This document shows, one piece after another, positions 11,712-23,500 of a stretch of 64,000 bases of DNA. This DNA comes from Strigamia acuminata (lineage: Eukaryota; Arthropoda; Chilopoda; Geophilomorpha; Linotaeniidae). Every line of letters begins with the position of its first letter. The first letter of the stretch is position 1. The DNA lies in NCBI GenBank assembly GCA_949358305.1, contig OX442324.1:7041601-7105600 (forward strand). Direction: 5' to 3'. The position numbers and the translations under genes are program-made. Below the pieces are notes generated by a model that saw only the letters and a list, made by a program, of their open reading frames with translations, ran no database searches and was not told the DNA's origin.

Positions 11712-12091
11712 CTCTTGTTCGACTCAAAAGAGGCCCCTTCTCCTATTGGCCGAGCCTCATTACTCCTAACACCAAACTGTATACTACCAGTAGGAGAAGA
11801 AGTTTTGATTTTGATTTTTTTTGTGATTGCTGTGACAATTTAAGTTGATATAATTTTGATTATTTTTATTTAAAAATGTTACTTCCTTTTATGAAATAAA
11901 GTTTTATGCACATATAAATGTAAAACTCATGTTTGTTCTGTTTATTGGTTGCTTTGTCTGGAAAGCACACAATTTTGAAATTTTGGCCATTACCTAGGCA
12001 ATCGATTATAATGTCTATACATTGTAATGCAATTCTGGTGTTTGGGTCTATGGCCAATGGGAGAAGGGGCCACTTGTGAGTCGAACAAGAG
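11712..12091. mobile_element. Mariner-type MITE, family M2 copy 1
   Basis: Terminal inverted repeats of about 45 bp start CTCTTGTTCGACTCAAAAG and contain GGCCCCTTCTCC and ATTGGCC, mirrored at 12050-12091. TA flanks each end. A 200-bp internal block (ATAAATGTAAAACTCA, TGTCTGGAAAGCACACAAT, ACCTAGGCAATCGATTA) recurs in the same orientation at 34040-34195, defining copy 2. No coding capacity. Confidence 0.85.
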
Positions 12092-12093
12092 TA

Positions 12094-13660
12094 CAGTCAT
12101 ATATTTTCCTGTTTGCTGAAAACGTGGTTACACACCCACAAAATAAACAAGATGTGGAAAGTGAATAAAAAACAGAACTTTCTTAGAAATATGTGCCTGC
12201 TTGTTTCTTTTTTTCCTGCATTTTCATTGTGCACCATGTTGTCCATCTGCCATATTGTCCGCTATTTTTTCACCATGCTGCCTGCCATTTATCAGCCATT
12301 TTTTCCGTCATGTTGTCTGTCCGCCATTTTTATTGCCATTTTTTCCATCTTGTGGTCTGTCCGCGCGTGTTTTCCGCCATGTTGGGTTTTAGTTGTACTT
12401 AAACAATTAAAAAATGTGGTGCAAACCGAGGTACGACATAGATGAAAAAAGTGTACGGGATTGCTAGAACCTTTTAAGATTCCAATCTCAAGAATCCTCG
12501 TCAATCTTGTGAAATCTCGCAAAATCTCACCATATCTCACCATATCTCGTAAAGGTGATCCATAATGCGCGCGATATTCTTAACCGCGAACGCACGATTC
12601 GCGTTTTAGAATACCGGCACTGTTTATGCCCGCGACGTCGCGGTTACGAATGTACAGCAATTCGTAACCGCGACGTTCTTCGACTTCAATGAACATTCAT
12701 AACCGCGACAACTTAGCGTGTACCGCGTTATGACACGTCCGCGTAACGTTGTTGATAACACAGCTGCGAATGGATGAAATGAAGTGTTGGTTGTTTGATC
12801 TCGCAAGGTTATAGCCAAATCCTAAGATTCCAGATTCCAGATACGAGATTCCATCCCTATGTCTTACACCTCGGGTACAAAGTAACGAGTTTTATTCGTG
12901 TGATGGAACCAATTTTTTTTTTAATAAATTGCATTTTAATACTCACAAGTTTCACAGAGAGCATTAAAGTCATTTCTTGAGTTTATAAGCTGTTATACAG
13001 TCGTGGATGCTTCAGCATATTGATGATAAATACAAGTTGGCCACTTAGATAGAGCTTGGCCGCCTCCATTTTGTTTTGAGTTTCACAAATACTTATTATC
13101 AAAATTGCAATGTTTTTGGAATTTTGTTTTCACTCTCTTGTAGTTTAGTGAATGTCAATGTGATTGGGAGAACAGATATCACGTGACAATACAAAAAAAT
13201 TACAAAATTGTCCAGATCACACAATTACAAAATTGACTGGCTTAATGTAATGTACAGTAATCCTCTTTTTGGAGGCATCAATAATTATTGATTTTGAGAG
13301 AAATGCAAAATCGCAAAATCACACATATACTAGTCATGAAACCCCCTATTTTTTGATCCAAAATGTCTTTTTTTTTTTTTTTTTTTTTTTTTTTACTAAA
13401 ACCGTCGATTTTTTGTGTGCACGGCCGGTACCGTCAGTATTATGGTATTTACAGTATACAGTACCGTGATGCGATATTTTTGCCACTTACCCTTTAATTT
13501 CAAACTATTTCTAATAATCTGAGATTAGATTCAAAATAAATATAAACCTAATTGAATGAAGTGGGATGCTTATACACGTCCATGTGCTGTAGCAACCATC
13601 TTTGTTGGAGTCAAAAATGACCTGGGTTTGGTGAGTGTAGATTTTTTTTGAGCTTAAGTT
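12094..13660. other. No gene; degenerate repeats and CpG-rich patch
   Basis: At 12225-12385 a degenerate array repeats GCCATTTT/CCATGTTG with TCTGTCCGCC. At 12560-12760 a compact CpG-rich patch repeats AACCGCGAC in both orientations, unlike its AT-rich surroundings, and may be an unbounded MITE. A 27-base poly-T lies at 13368-13394. No exon was identified. Confidence 0.5.
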
Positions 13661-13663
13661 TAA

Positions 13664-14740
13664 GTTTAAGAGCGATCTCTTTCTCACAAAAAAAAATAAT
13701 CAAATTTCAACCCTTGAAATCTGTGAAAAACCAAAAACCAAACCTAACCTGACCTGACCTAACCTAATTACGTAACGACGTGAATAACATCCCCGAAGAC
13801 AGCCAAAAAATGCGATGCAACGTACCAAACGAGCTTTCGAATTCGATGAAACAACCCCGGATTTTCACAAGTTCAGAAAACTCCAAATTTGATGAAACGG
13901 GATTCGAGGAAGTGATCCGGCCAGGAAAAATGTGACAAAACTTTGGCTATTTTAGGATTACTCCTGAAAGTAATAATGATTGTTGAAAATTTTATTTAAA
14001 ATTTGTTTTTCCACACCCAATGTGCAACCTCATTTAGTCATTTGCATATCATCTTATTTTCCAAGATAGGTTCTGCAAAAAGGCTAACTTTGCATAAAAG
14101 AGGAAAAATTGATGCATTTAAAGAATTAGGCTTCTCTAATGTTGAAATTGCAAAGAGAATTAGAAGATCTGAGACGGTAGTAAGGAATTATCTAAAGTTA
14201 GGTGCCCAGAATGGTCTACAAACCACAGGAGAAAGGCCCAAAGCTACAAGTGCGCGCTTGCAAAGCGTCAAATAATCAGAGAAGCAAGCAATAAATACAA
14301 CCATTAAAGAGAAATGCCAACTCGATTGTAAATGTACATGTTTTCCAACAGGCTCCTCATCTGACATACACAAATTTAAAGGCTAAAACAGCTCAGAAGC
14401 TTCATCACATCAAGGCTAGATTGGAATGGGCAGAAACATGTTTGCTGGAACAATGAGTGGCAAGAAGTTGTGTTCAGTGATGAAAAGAAATTCAACCTGT
14501 ATGGCTCTAATGGCTTGAAATATTGCTGGCATGATTTACAAAAAAACGATGTCATGTGCGTGAGTGCATACTTTGGAGAAGGATCTGCTATGGTTTGGGG
14601 TGCATTTGGATACAAGAAAAAAAATAAAATTATTTTTTTGAATGGAAGAAATAATGAAAATATGTATCAAGCGGTCCTGGACAAGAATTTGAGGAAGAAA
14701 GGAAGAGGACTGGCTCGAAAAAGCATGATAAATGAAACGT
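13664..14740 (+). pseudogene. Tc3-like element and transposase remnant (copy B)
   Basis: The frame at about 14070-14270 gives a helix-turn-helix (KRGKIDAFKELGFSNVEIAK). After a broken stretch, 14470-14700 gives FSDEKKFNLYGSNG, a WHDLQK block and MVWGAFGYKKK, the catalytic core of Tc3-type transposases with the first catalytic Asp retained. Frameshifts and a stop between the two blocks make it non-functional. It is the better-preserved sister of the relic at 4390-5060. About 200 bp (13735-13960) looks foreign to the shared 5' region and includes a short CCTAACC run. Confidence 0.85.
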
Positions 14741-15085
14741 TTTGCATACGTATCGGCAGAAATTACCAAAACGTACGCAAAACGTTTCATTTGTCACACT
14801 TTTTGGTGTATTTCGTTGGAGATACGCTAAAAAAACCCAGCAGGTTTAAATAATCCGCGGGGCTCCAATTGCGCGCAGGGTAAAAATTGTTTTTGCAAAT
14901 AGCGCACGGGAGCGCTATTGGAAGATATGCGGAAATTGATTCAATGCATACAAGATGCATTAAATTAAGTATTAAAGTATAAACTGATTTTGATCTGGCA
15001 CTGTTGCAGAGATATGAGCAGAAAACTGAACTTTTGAAAAGAAAGTCATAAAAAAATTCAGTTTTCTGCCCATATCTCAGCAACG
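14725..15085. repeat. Two small inverted repeats
   Basis: At 14731-14790, AATGAAACGTTTTGCATACG faces its near-inverse. At 15003-15085, GAGATATGAGCAGAAAACTG faces CAGTTTTCTGCCCATATCTC around a 30-base centre. Both can fold into stable hairpins and are probably decayed MITE cores. Confidence 0.6.
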
Positions 15086-15556
15086 GTGCCAGATATGCAA
15101 ATTCCAACAAGGGGAATCGATTTTTTGGGTCATTTTACGTCTAATCAGCACGTTTTTGGCACCTTTTCAATTTTGGCCATGTTAGCCTTTGACTTGTGTC
15201 TACTTTAGAAAATTGCAATTTTCTTAAAAAATTTTAGGACAAAAGATTTGAGTAGTAGTCATTTTCAGACTAAATAAATGTTGTTCTACAAGTTTACAAT
15301 TGGAAATTTCTGTCTATCTCTAACGGTTTCTGAGATAATTTTCAAATGACTTTGAAGGAACATCCCAAGGTCAAATTTCGAGTCACCAAAAGATTGCCCC
15401 ACCCAACTTTAGTACTTTGCCATCATTAGATTAGAAGCAATGTCAGCACTTTCAGAAATATTAAGTAAAGATACAGACTGTTTGTTCACCCTGTAGAATC
15501 ATGTCCTAAAACTCTGAACTTTTATTAAGAAACTGTCTGAAAATAGGTCATGAGCT
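15086..15556. repeat. Fragment of a dispersed foldback family
   Basis: The phrase order CAGACTAAATAAATG, GTTCTACAA, AATTGGAAATTTCTGTCTAT, CACCCTGTAG resembles blocks near 21735-21800 and, inverted, 22520-22590. It is an eroded member of that family. No coding potential is seen. Confidence 0.5.
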
Positions 15557-15558
15557 TA

Positions 15559-17487
15559 CAACCCCAGGACAAAAGTCCTGCAACAAAGCAATTTTTCACT
15601 TAACTTACTTCAAAACTTTGATGGCATCTAGCATCAAAACCATGACAGCTAGAGCAATGAAACTTTAAAAATTAAAAAGCCCTATCATTTTACACTAAAA
15701 TCATTTCATAACATCAACTGAAAACATCTTTAGTCAGTACAAAATAAACAAAAATAAAAGTACACCGTGACAAAAGTACTGCAACTTTCTCTTGTGTAAT
15801 TCGTGGCTCCACCTTTAGCTTTGAAAACTGCTTTAATTTTTCTAGGCATGGAAAATATTAAGTCCTCACATTCTTTTGGAGTAACTTGATTCCAGATCTG
15901 ATTGACAGTTTCTTCAAACTGAATTATGGTCAAAGGTCCTACGTCTTGTAGTTTCTTTTTTAATTTATCCTAAACATTTTCTATTGGATTAATGTCTGGT
16001 GAGTTTCCAGGCCAATCCAACACATACATCAATTCCAATACTTTCGAAATAGAATGTAGTTTTCTTTGCCATGTGAGCTGGTGCATCCATCTTGTTTCTA
16101 TGTGCAACTGCCATCTGGAACATAATAATTTGCTGTTGGAATAAGACACTTATACAAGACATTGATGTAAACCTCTGATTTAATGCTTTGATTCACAGTT
16201 TGCAAGTGACCAAGTCCGTTTGCTGTCATGGTTCCATAAACCATTATCCCAGGTGCAAATTTCAGTTTTTGGAACGCATTGAGGATAGAATTCTTCTCTT
16301 TTTCTTCTCATAAGTTGTTTTCCCATCTTTGAATAAACAAAATCGTGTCTCAACACTAAAAAAAATTTGTTTCCACTGTTCAAAAGTCCAATCTTTGTGT
16401 TTACGACACCACAAAACTCGTTTTTTTCCATTGCACTTGTGAGAAGTGGTTCTTTCTTTGCAACTCAAAACCCATATCCCATTTCCTGGAGTCGGCGGCT
16501 TGTAAATTTTTTGAATACATCTTTTTTTTATGATTTCATTCCATTTAGCTGTTATTTGTTTGGCAGAATCTTTTCTGGATTTCTTCACAAGACTTCTAAG
16601 AATGTTATCTTGTATTTTTTGTGTGCCGTGAACGACCCGATCTTGATCTCACATTATATATTCCAGCTTCTTCCTGCGTTTTAATAATTCTACCAACTGT
16701 AGAACAATGAATTGCAATCTGCTTAGCAATTTCGGCATTGGAAACACCTTCAGAATTTTTTTATTATTAATTTTCTCACTCCTTGTTCAACAGGTGTGCA
16801 TTTTTGCAGTGTACTTGCACCACAAGGTATTGTGTAGCTTTAAGCATGATGAGAAATTACATCGTATTGTTAGCAATACAATGTATGAGGCAATATGCAG
16901 AGGCACAATGCTAAGCCATCATGCTGAGGAATCATGCAGCTTCCATATTTTCTCCTAGCAAGGGTTGGCCAGGTTATTGAACAATAAAGAGTTTCACTTC
17001 TATTAGTCAGGTGAAATAAGGCAAGTGCTTTGTTTCAGAGTCTGCCATGTTTAGGCTTACTTGGACTCCTGTCTCCTTATTTCTATCTACTAGTACTGGG
17101 CAGATACAGAAAGATTTTGCAGCCATTGTTTCAAAGGATAATTGCTCTTGAAATTAGTAAATGTTAGCCATTCACATACAAGTACGCAAATTAGTATATG
17201 ATATATTACATGTCAACTTCATAAACTGAAGGAGTGACGAGTTTTAGCAGAAGTTGCAGGGCTTTTGTACCAATTTTGTTGTATTGTAGGACTTGTGTCT
17301 CTGGTGTACTTTTTATTTTTGTTTTTTAGTTTTTATTTTATTTTCAGTTATAAAATGATTCTAGAGTTTTTCAATTTTTAAAGTCTCAATGCTCTAGCTA
17401 TCATGGTTTTGATGCTAGATGCCATCAAAGTTTGCAGTACCGTATGTGAAAAAATTGCTCTGTTGCAGGACGTTTGCCCTGGGGTTG
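15559..17487 (-). mobile_element. Tc1-like transposon with decayed transposase
   Basis: Long terminal inverted repeats start CAACCCCAGGACAAAAGTCC on the left and (inverse) CAACCCCAGGGCAAACGTCC on the right, and run about 130 bp with matching blocks such as GATGGCATCTAGCATCAAAA. Both ends abut TA (15557-15558 and 17488-17489). Inside, the minus strand encodes broken Tc1-type transposase segments: a helix-turn-helix near 16760-16690 (NAEIAKQIAIHCSTVGRI), middle segments at 16588-16180, and a C-terminal end at 15933-15785 (WNQVTPKECEDLIFSMPRKI). Multiple frameshifts make it non-autonomous today. Confidence 0.85.
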
Positions 17488-17690
17488 TAGTTTTGACCAA
17501 TGTTTCATTTTTTGGCGTGGAGTAGAATTCTCCACCAGGATTCTTATTGAACAAGGAATCCTGTTCAAGAAGAATCCTGTTCGAGAGGAATCGTGTTAGA
17601 AAAGAATCATGCTCGAGAGAAATCAGGCTACGAAAATTAGCAGTTGAAAAATTTCTGGTCGAAAATAATCCAGTCGAAAATAGGATAGAT

Positions 17691-18141
17691 CAGCGTTTCC
17701 CAAACGGTGAGGCGCGCCTCAACAGTGAGGCGCGAGCTGATTTTTGGTGGGGCGCAACGCATCGCTCACAAAAATTTTTTTTTTAAAAATTTAAAAATCA
17801 AACTAACTTATAGATATGATGCCCTCCCTCTAGAATAGTGCACTTGTCTTGTCGTCTAAAAGAGTCTATTCTATCTAGACAATACACAACTGCCAAATTC
17901 AAATCCATTTCAGTTTGTGTGCTCAATTCTATTATGGATAGATGGCTGATAAATAAGCCTTCATGCTCATAAAATTATATGTAAAATTGTATAAAATTGT
18001 ATGCAATATTATATAAAAATTTCTTTTTTCTTTTTAGTAGTTCATTTTTGAAAAAGTTAATGCACCGGTAGATGAAGTGGGGCGCAGAAAATCGCCTTGC
18101 TTAAAAATGGGGGGCGATGCTAAAAAGTTTGGGAACCCCTG
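17691..18141. mobile_element. hAT MITE, copy 1
   Basis: The ends are CAGCGTTTCCCAAACGGTGA and the inverse of TTTGGGAACCCCTG, flanked by a perfect 8-bp duplication GGATAGAT (17683-17690 and 18142-18149). CAG-starting ends with 8-bp duplications are diagnostic of hAT elements. Internal GGGGCGC blocks match the copy at 33431-33729. It interrupts a degenerate array of AGTCGAAAATA-like units (17590-17690, resuming at 18150). Confidence 0.95.
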
Positions 18142-18358
18142 GGATAGATCAAAAGCTATCTAGTCGAAAATATTCCACTGTGCCAAAAAACAAGGGAACA
18201 CAATTTTAGCACTGATCAGGTAGTAAATGAATAGAACATCATGTAAGATCAAATAATTTTTAACACAAAGCAAACCAAACTCTTTCAAAGCGCTATCATA
18301 ATCACAGACTATCCCAAAAAAACCGATCATGTATCATCAGAGCAAAACGTGTCTAAAA

Positions 18359-19700
18359 TCACACCAACTTGAAAATTAAAAAATTGAAACCGCCGATCCA
18401 AATAGTAGAAGCAAAGGCCATTCGTGACCTAATCAACAATAAATACAGCCATTCCTCAGGGGCAACAGCACCAAAGTCCCCGCAGGCCGATAGATTATAC
18501 CTACGTGTAGATACCTCTTTCAGCTTAGAGACAATCTTCAAAAAATGATCTTCAGAAACAAACTTTTGAGCCTAATACCTTGTTTACACCAACGGATGTA
18601 GTTTGGCTGGATCTGACCCACCCGATCAGCTCCAACTGAACCGAGTTCCAATATTCACCCGGATTTCGTATGTTGTGTTCACACCAAAAAGTTGACTCAA
18701 TCAAATAAAACCTGGTTTGAGTATCAACAGGTTTTAGGAACACCTCGCTACAACAGCTGCCAACATAATTCGAATTTATTCATTTTCATGGTTATTAATT
18801 GATTTTTTAAATTTATTTTAAATATACACTAATTCTAAAATCTAAATGTAGAAATACACAAAACAGTTTTTGGATTTTGTTATCAAATTGTGCGAGCAAT
18901 GGAAAGCTACAGACTTGTGCCTGCAATCCGAATCATATCGTCGAACGAGTTGTGAGAACTCGATTGGCGAACTAGATCCATAAACCGAGATCAGCGTTGA
19001 CACTGATCATGGATCTACAGTATATCCGCAGCTTCGAATGACATCCAAAACCTTGGTGTAAACAATGTATAAGGCGCAACAACACCCTGTATCGAATATT
19101 CAAAGAACTTCAAGATGAAACAAAGATCAGAAATAGGCTGGTAATTGGCAACATTCAACCGGGAACCACTGGGAGGAACCAAGGGAACTATACATCCCCC
19201 AAACATCGTGTCCAGAAAAGTGCTTTAGTTATAACCTGCGCGCCACACAAATGATGTCGAAAGCACAAGCTGGGTATCTGAGAAGTGCATCAGTAACCAG
19301 GATCAGTACTGAAGAAAAATGCTCTACAAAAACATCGGTCAGCTCAAGAGCATCCGTAAATCAAACAATCATCCCTTGAAATAGAAGTGAGAAAAAAAGT
19401 TTCACGAATGAAGTTGAATGAAGTTGAATAAAGTTCCAAAACACCCCCAGATTAGATTTAACAGTTTTCGTTAGGTAATCAAAATGCAATAATGCCCTAT
19501 CACGCTTCAACAGTGCCTGAATCTGCTGCTTAGCAATAGAAAAGGAAGTGCAGTACTCAAAGCGACCAGTCCTTTTCTAACTACCCACTAACAAATGCAG
19601 TTCCTTAGAGAACCAAACAGGTAACCTTCTATTTCGCAACGGAATCAAGCCCAAGCGTTGAATGGCACCAGAAGTTACAAAACAGTTGCGCATGATTCAA
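18359..19700 (-). pseudogene. LINE reverse-transcriptase fragment
   Basis: On the minus strand, about 19170-19085 reads PPSGSRLNVANYQPISDLCF followed by FFEYSI. This matches the NYRPISLLP...KIFE block of non-LTR reverse transcriptases. Upstream (19620-19400), decayed sequence reads RFEYCTSFSIAKQQIQALLK and LHFDYLTKTVKSN, as in the linker between endonuclease and RT. Stops and shifts are frequent. A MITE (18571-19073) splits it, and the piece at 18541-18359 may or may not belong. The clade is not determined. Confidence 0.65.
18571..19073. mobile_element. Non-autonomous element, family M1 copy 2
   Basis: The ends are CCTAATACCTTGTTTACACC and, inverted, CCTTATACATTGTTTACACC. It is the inverted, fuller counterpart of the copy at 6888-7248. 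It lies within LINE-derived sequence. Target duplication could not be fixed. Confidence 0.75.
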
Positions 19701-20146
19701 AAGTTAAGCATCCATTTTTATGATGCCATTCAAATCAACACTGTATTGTTTCTACAAATGTTTGCATTTCTGTTTCGTTCTTCTGCAATTTCACCTGGAA
19801 CACTTTAAAGTGATCACCCTGTACTAGTACAAACGATTGTTTCGACTGCCAGAAGTGATCATTTTCAGTTTGAATGAGTGCATGTGGTGACTGATTGAAT
19901 ACCTTTTGCCACGGATTGATTATATGGGTATGACAACAATAAACAATTCCCTTATAAGCTGCTTTACTTTCACATTCACGTTCTCAGGATTAGTTCTCCT
20001 TAGTTGTTTTATATTATTCTCTAATTTGGAAATTAAAGTTAGTGTTTCTTAATTATCAATTTTCCTTATCACACTTTTATTGCCAATAAGGCTCGTTTAT
20101 TCTATTTTCTATTTTCTAAAATAAGTAAATAACTAAATTAGTTTAC
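19701..20146. other. Intron of OTUD5 (3' of last visible exon)
   Basis: This is downstream of the donor GTAAAC at the end of the last visible OTUD5 exon, so it is probably intronic. I searched it and the leftward 20 kb by eye for the expected DWDDD / UIM-type C-terminal exon and did not find it. Confidence 0.5.
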
Positions 20147-20344
20147 CAGTGCACACTGTTTTCGTGCTCGTTTCTCATTATCTCGAAGCCACTGCAAGTA
20201 AGATTCACGAGCTATTTGTTCTTCAATAACTTCGTTAGTTGCTTCCCAATCAGTAGCCTTTAACTTGTCTTCAAGCATAGCTTGTTCTAGTTGCAAATCT
20301 TCTGACTGACGTATGGCATCGCACATCAAGTTTTTATCTGCCAA
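20147..20344 (-). CDS. OTUD5: OTUD5 exon 7
   Basis: 66 codons, phase 0 at both ends. The acceptor is AAATCATAG before TTGGCAG and the donor is CTG|GTAAAC. It encodes the helical region after the OTU core, including [17 protein letters not shown] and [14 protein letters not shown], which is nearly identical in vertebrate OTUD5. Reading on past the donor hits a stop within three codons. Confidence 0.93.
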
Positions 20345-20440
20345 CTATGATTTAAACAAATTACAAAAAATTACTGAAAAAGTAAAATGCAAACAAAAAA
20401 ACATGTATACAGTATGTAGCAGTGCTACAAAAATAAGACA

Positions 20441-20515
<75 letters not shown>

Positions 20516-23500
20516 GTCCCTATACATTTTTTCCTTGCTAGGCAATTAACGCCAATTATTTATTTATACCCCCAACTTAGAGATTAATATTAATATTAAT
20601 AAGCACATGTATGGCATTCTTAACTGAAAGTTTTAAAAACGCAATAATTAAGCACTGATGCCAATTTTTCAGAAAATAGAGAGCTACAAAATAAGGCACA
20701 TTCAGATGTGTTATCATTTTGTTACCGGTACGGTATGCAATATTATTTAATGTTTTACATCAAATTTGTACCTTAGTAGACATTTTAAGATGGTCGCATG
20801 GTATTACATTACACCTGGTGTGAAAAACGCAATCGTCAAGTCTGTAGAAGGCTAATCATTCTGCATTATTCATATTCAATGCAGCTGTTGCCTTAAATTG
20901 TAAAATGAACCATGCCTATGGTGTAAACGTGAAGCAAACCTCTTAGACCAAAGACCAGCTAAGAATAAGAAGCACCTCATCCATCTTCTGCAAAAACAGG
21001 AAGGCCCGACTCGCGACTGCAGTTTGCATGCGACCATAAAGACTAGACCGAAATAAAGTTCTTTCGAGAGACAAATCAATCTACCCTAAGTTTGATTTGC
21101 TTGGCTCACATGGTGTTTAGTATATTCACTCTACTCGTACATTATCAACTTCTCACAGTCAAGCCATGTTGGTGAAAATCTCATCATACGAGTACATTAC
21201 TCGTAGTAGTTCAGGCATAGTCCACTTTTCAGAATCAAGTGGCTTACTTGGACATTTTGTGTAACCAAATGCCGCCATTTGAAAAGAGCAAGATACTCAC
21301 TCCATGGATGACCCAAAACCGGTAAACACAGTCGACTCAATGCCTCACCAGACTGCTGCATGCAACTAAATTAAATTCTAAGCATCTTGATAAGAAAAAA
21401 AAACATTGAGTCATTTGATATTAAAATAACAAATGTGACTCGTGTCTAATTTTTTTTATCACTGGCATTTTTATTTTTGGTTCAAAACATTTTTCGTCTT
21501 TGTTAATATTGCATCACTAGGTCTAGTATTTGAAGTACTTGTATATAGTCTGACAATGTATATCTTTGTATTACAAGTTGATATTATTTTATAAACAATT
21601 TGTGAAATTAAAGGAAAAAAATGAACGTGCCTTCATTTCTTTTAGCGCTACTGTGTACAGGGTATCCCAAGAAACATGATCCTTACTGATTATTAACTTT
21701 CGGGCATAACAATACAAATTTACTGTGATCATTATGTGAAACGTTAAAGATAGACATTATTTTCCAATTACAAAGTCGTAGAGCACATTTAGTTAGGCTT
21801 ATTACTGCTAAATAACAACTGGAATTAGAAAATCGTCCAAGATACCGTGCGCAAACTATAGTTTTAAAATTTTTAAACTAGATAATTTTGGGATAGATGC
21901 GTTTGCACCAAGAACCAGAACTAGATATAAACTTTTGGCAAGCCCAAACATACTGGTGCCAACAAGGTATTACATTCTAATCATTTGATGGAGCCCACTA
22001 GTCATTCAATCAAGCTACAGTGTTGATTGACAGAGAAAACATTCTTCTTATTGTTTCATAGGTAATATACCAAGCACGACATGTAATTGTCGGGATAGTT
22101 AGGTCAGCACGAATCTTCTTGCCTGATAAGAAGATGAGTGCTGACCTAATCCCGACAATTACTCAAGCGCGAGGTGTATTTGTACTGAGAATTTACCAAT
22201 AGAAAATAATGTAATGTAATTTATACCTTGACATTAGTCCTAACAAAACAACAATCCCACGGCAATTGACATTTGATTCTTGGTCCGAAAAGGCCCCACC
22301 GGGGGGTGTAAAGCAAGAGAAAATTTTCCCGGGAAAATGCATAGCAAGAGGAAATTTTTCCCGGTAATAACCAATGAGACGATAAAAGCGGTTTGTAACG
22401 CGCGTTGGGATTGGTCGGGAGACCGATTGTTGTTTTGTTAGCCCTAATCTCATTTGCGACTATTTTTAGACAAAGCTAGTGGTAAATTCTCTCAAAAAAT
22501 TTTTCCCATAACAGATTATTGTTGACACATTTTTAGACTAACTAAATGGTGCTCTACAACTTTGGAATTGGAAACTAATGTCTATCTTTAGATACTTGGA
22601 TACAAACTAAATTCTATGAAACAGTGATCATAGCACGCTTGGTTTGTTACAAATACACTCAAACAATTTACATATACATGTGCAACTTTTAGAAATTGAA
22701 AAAGATCGTGTTTCATGAGACACCCTCTACATGTACAAACACTCCTTGCCACAAAATTAGAATAATCACGCATGATGTTTGAAGAAAAATGACCTCAAAA
22801 CGTTTTGGGTAAAAATTGTTATATTTTTGCATACAATTTAATACTGTCAAGAACAAGAGTCAATAACACAAGATAATTAACTCTACTATCCCACAATCCC
22901 AGTTTTTCAAAGTTCAGATTGTCCAATAAGATTATAATAAATAAAACTTTATCCAAAAAGCTTATAATATTTCTTTATAAAAGTTCTGAATAATTTTTTT
23001 CTTAATCTCTTTCATCATTAGTTAATAAAAATGAAAAGTTGTAATGTGTCACACGATGGGCCGCTAACGAAGTAAAGGCTAAAATTTATCTCTACATAAA
23101 CAAAATTTAAATCTGACTGAAATTTCTACAACATGTCATGTGTTTAATATATTTATAAAATTCAGAGAAACTGAGAATAGTGCAGTTTAAACATTTAAAA
23201 AAAAAAAAAACTTTTGTCCAATGTTGTTAGGCTTGTGTGATTATTTTTCCAAATAATTATCTTGTGTTATTGACTCTTGTTCTTGACAGTATTAAATTGT
23301 ATGCAAAAATAAAACAATTTTCACCCCAAACGTTTTGAGATCATTTTCCTTCAAACATAAGAACTATTTTTATTTCATGCGTGATTATTCTAATTTTGTG
23401 GCAAGGAGTGTTTGTACATGTAGAGGGTGTCTCATGAAACATGATATTTTTCAATTTCTAAAAGTTTGGAAATTGATACGGTAATCACATTCACTTGGCT

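Noticed and set aside
13740-13770. Internal telomere (TTAGG)n
   Set aside because: Only a few degenerate units; too short to claim a telomeric origin.
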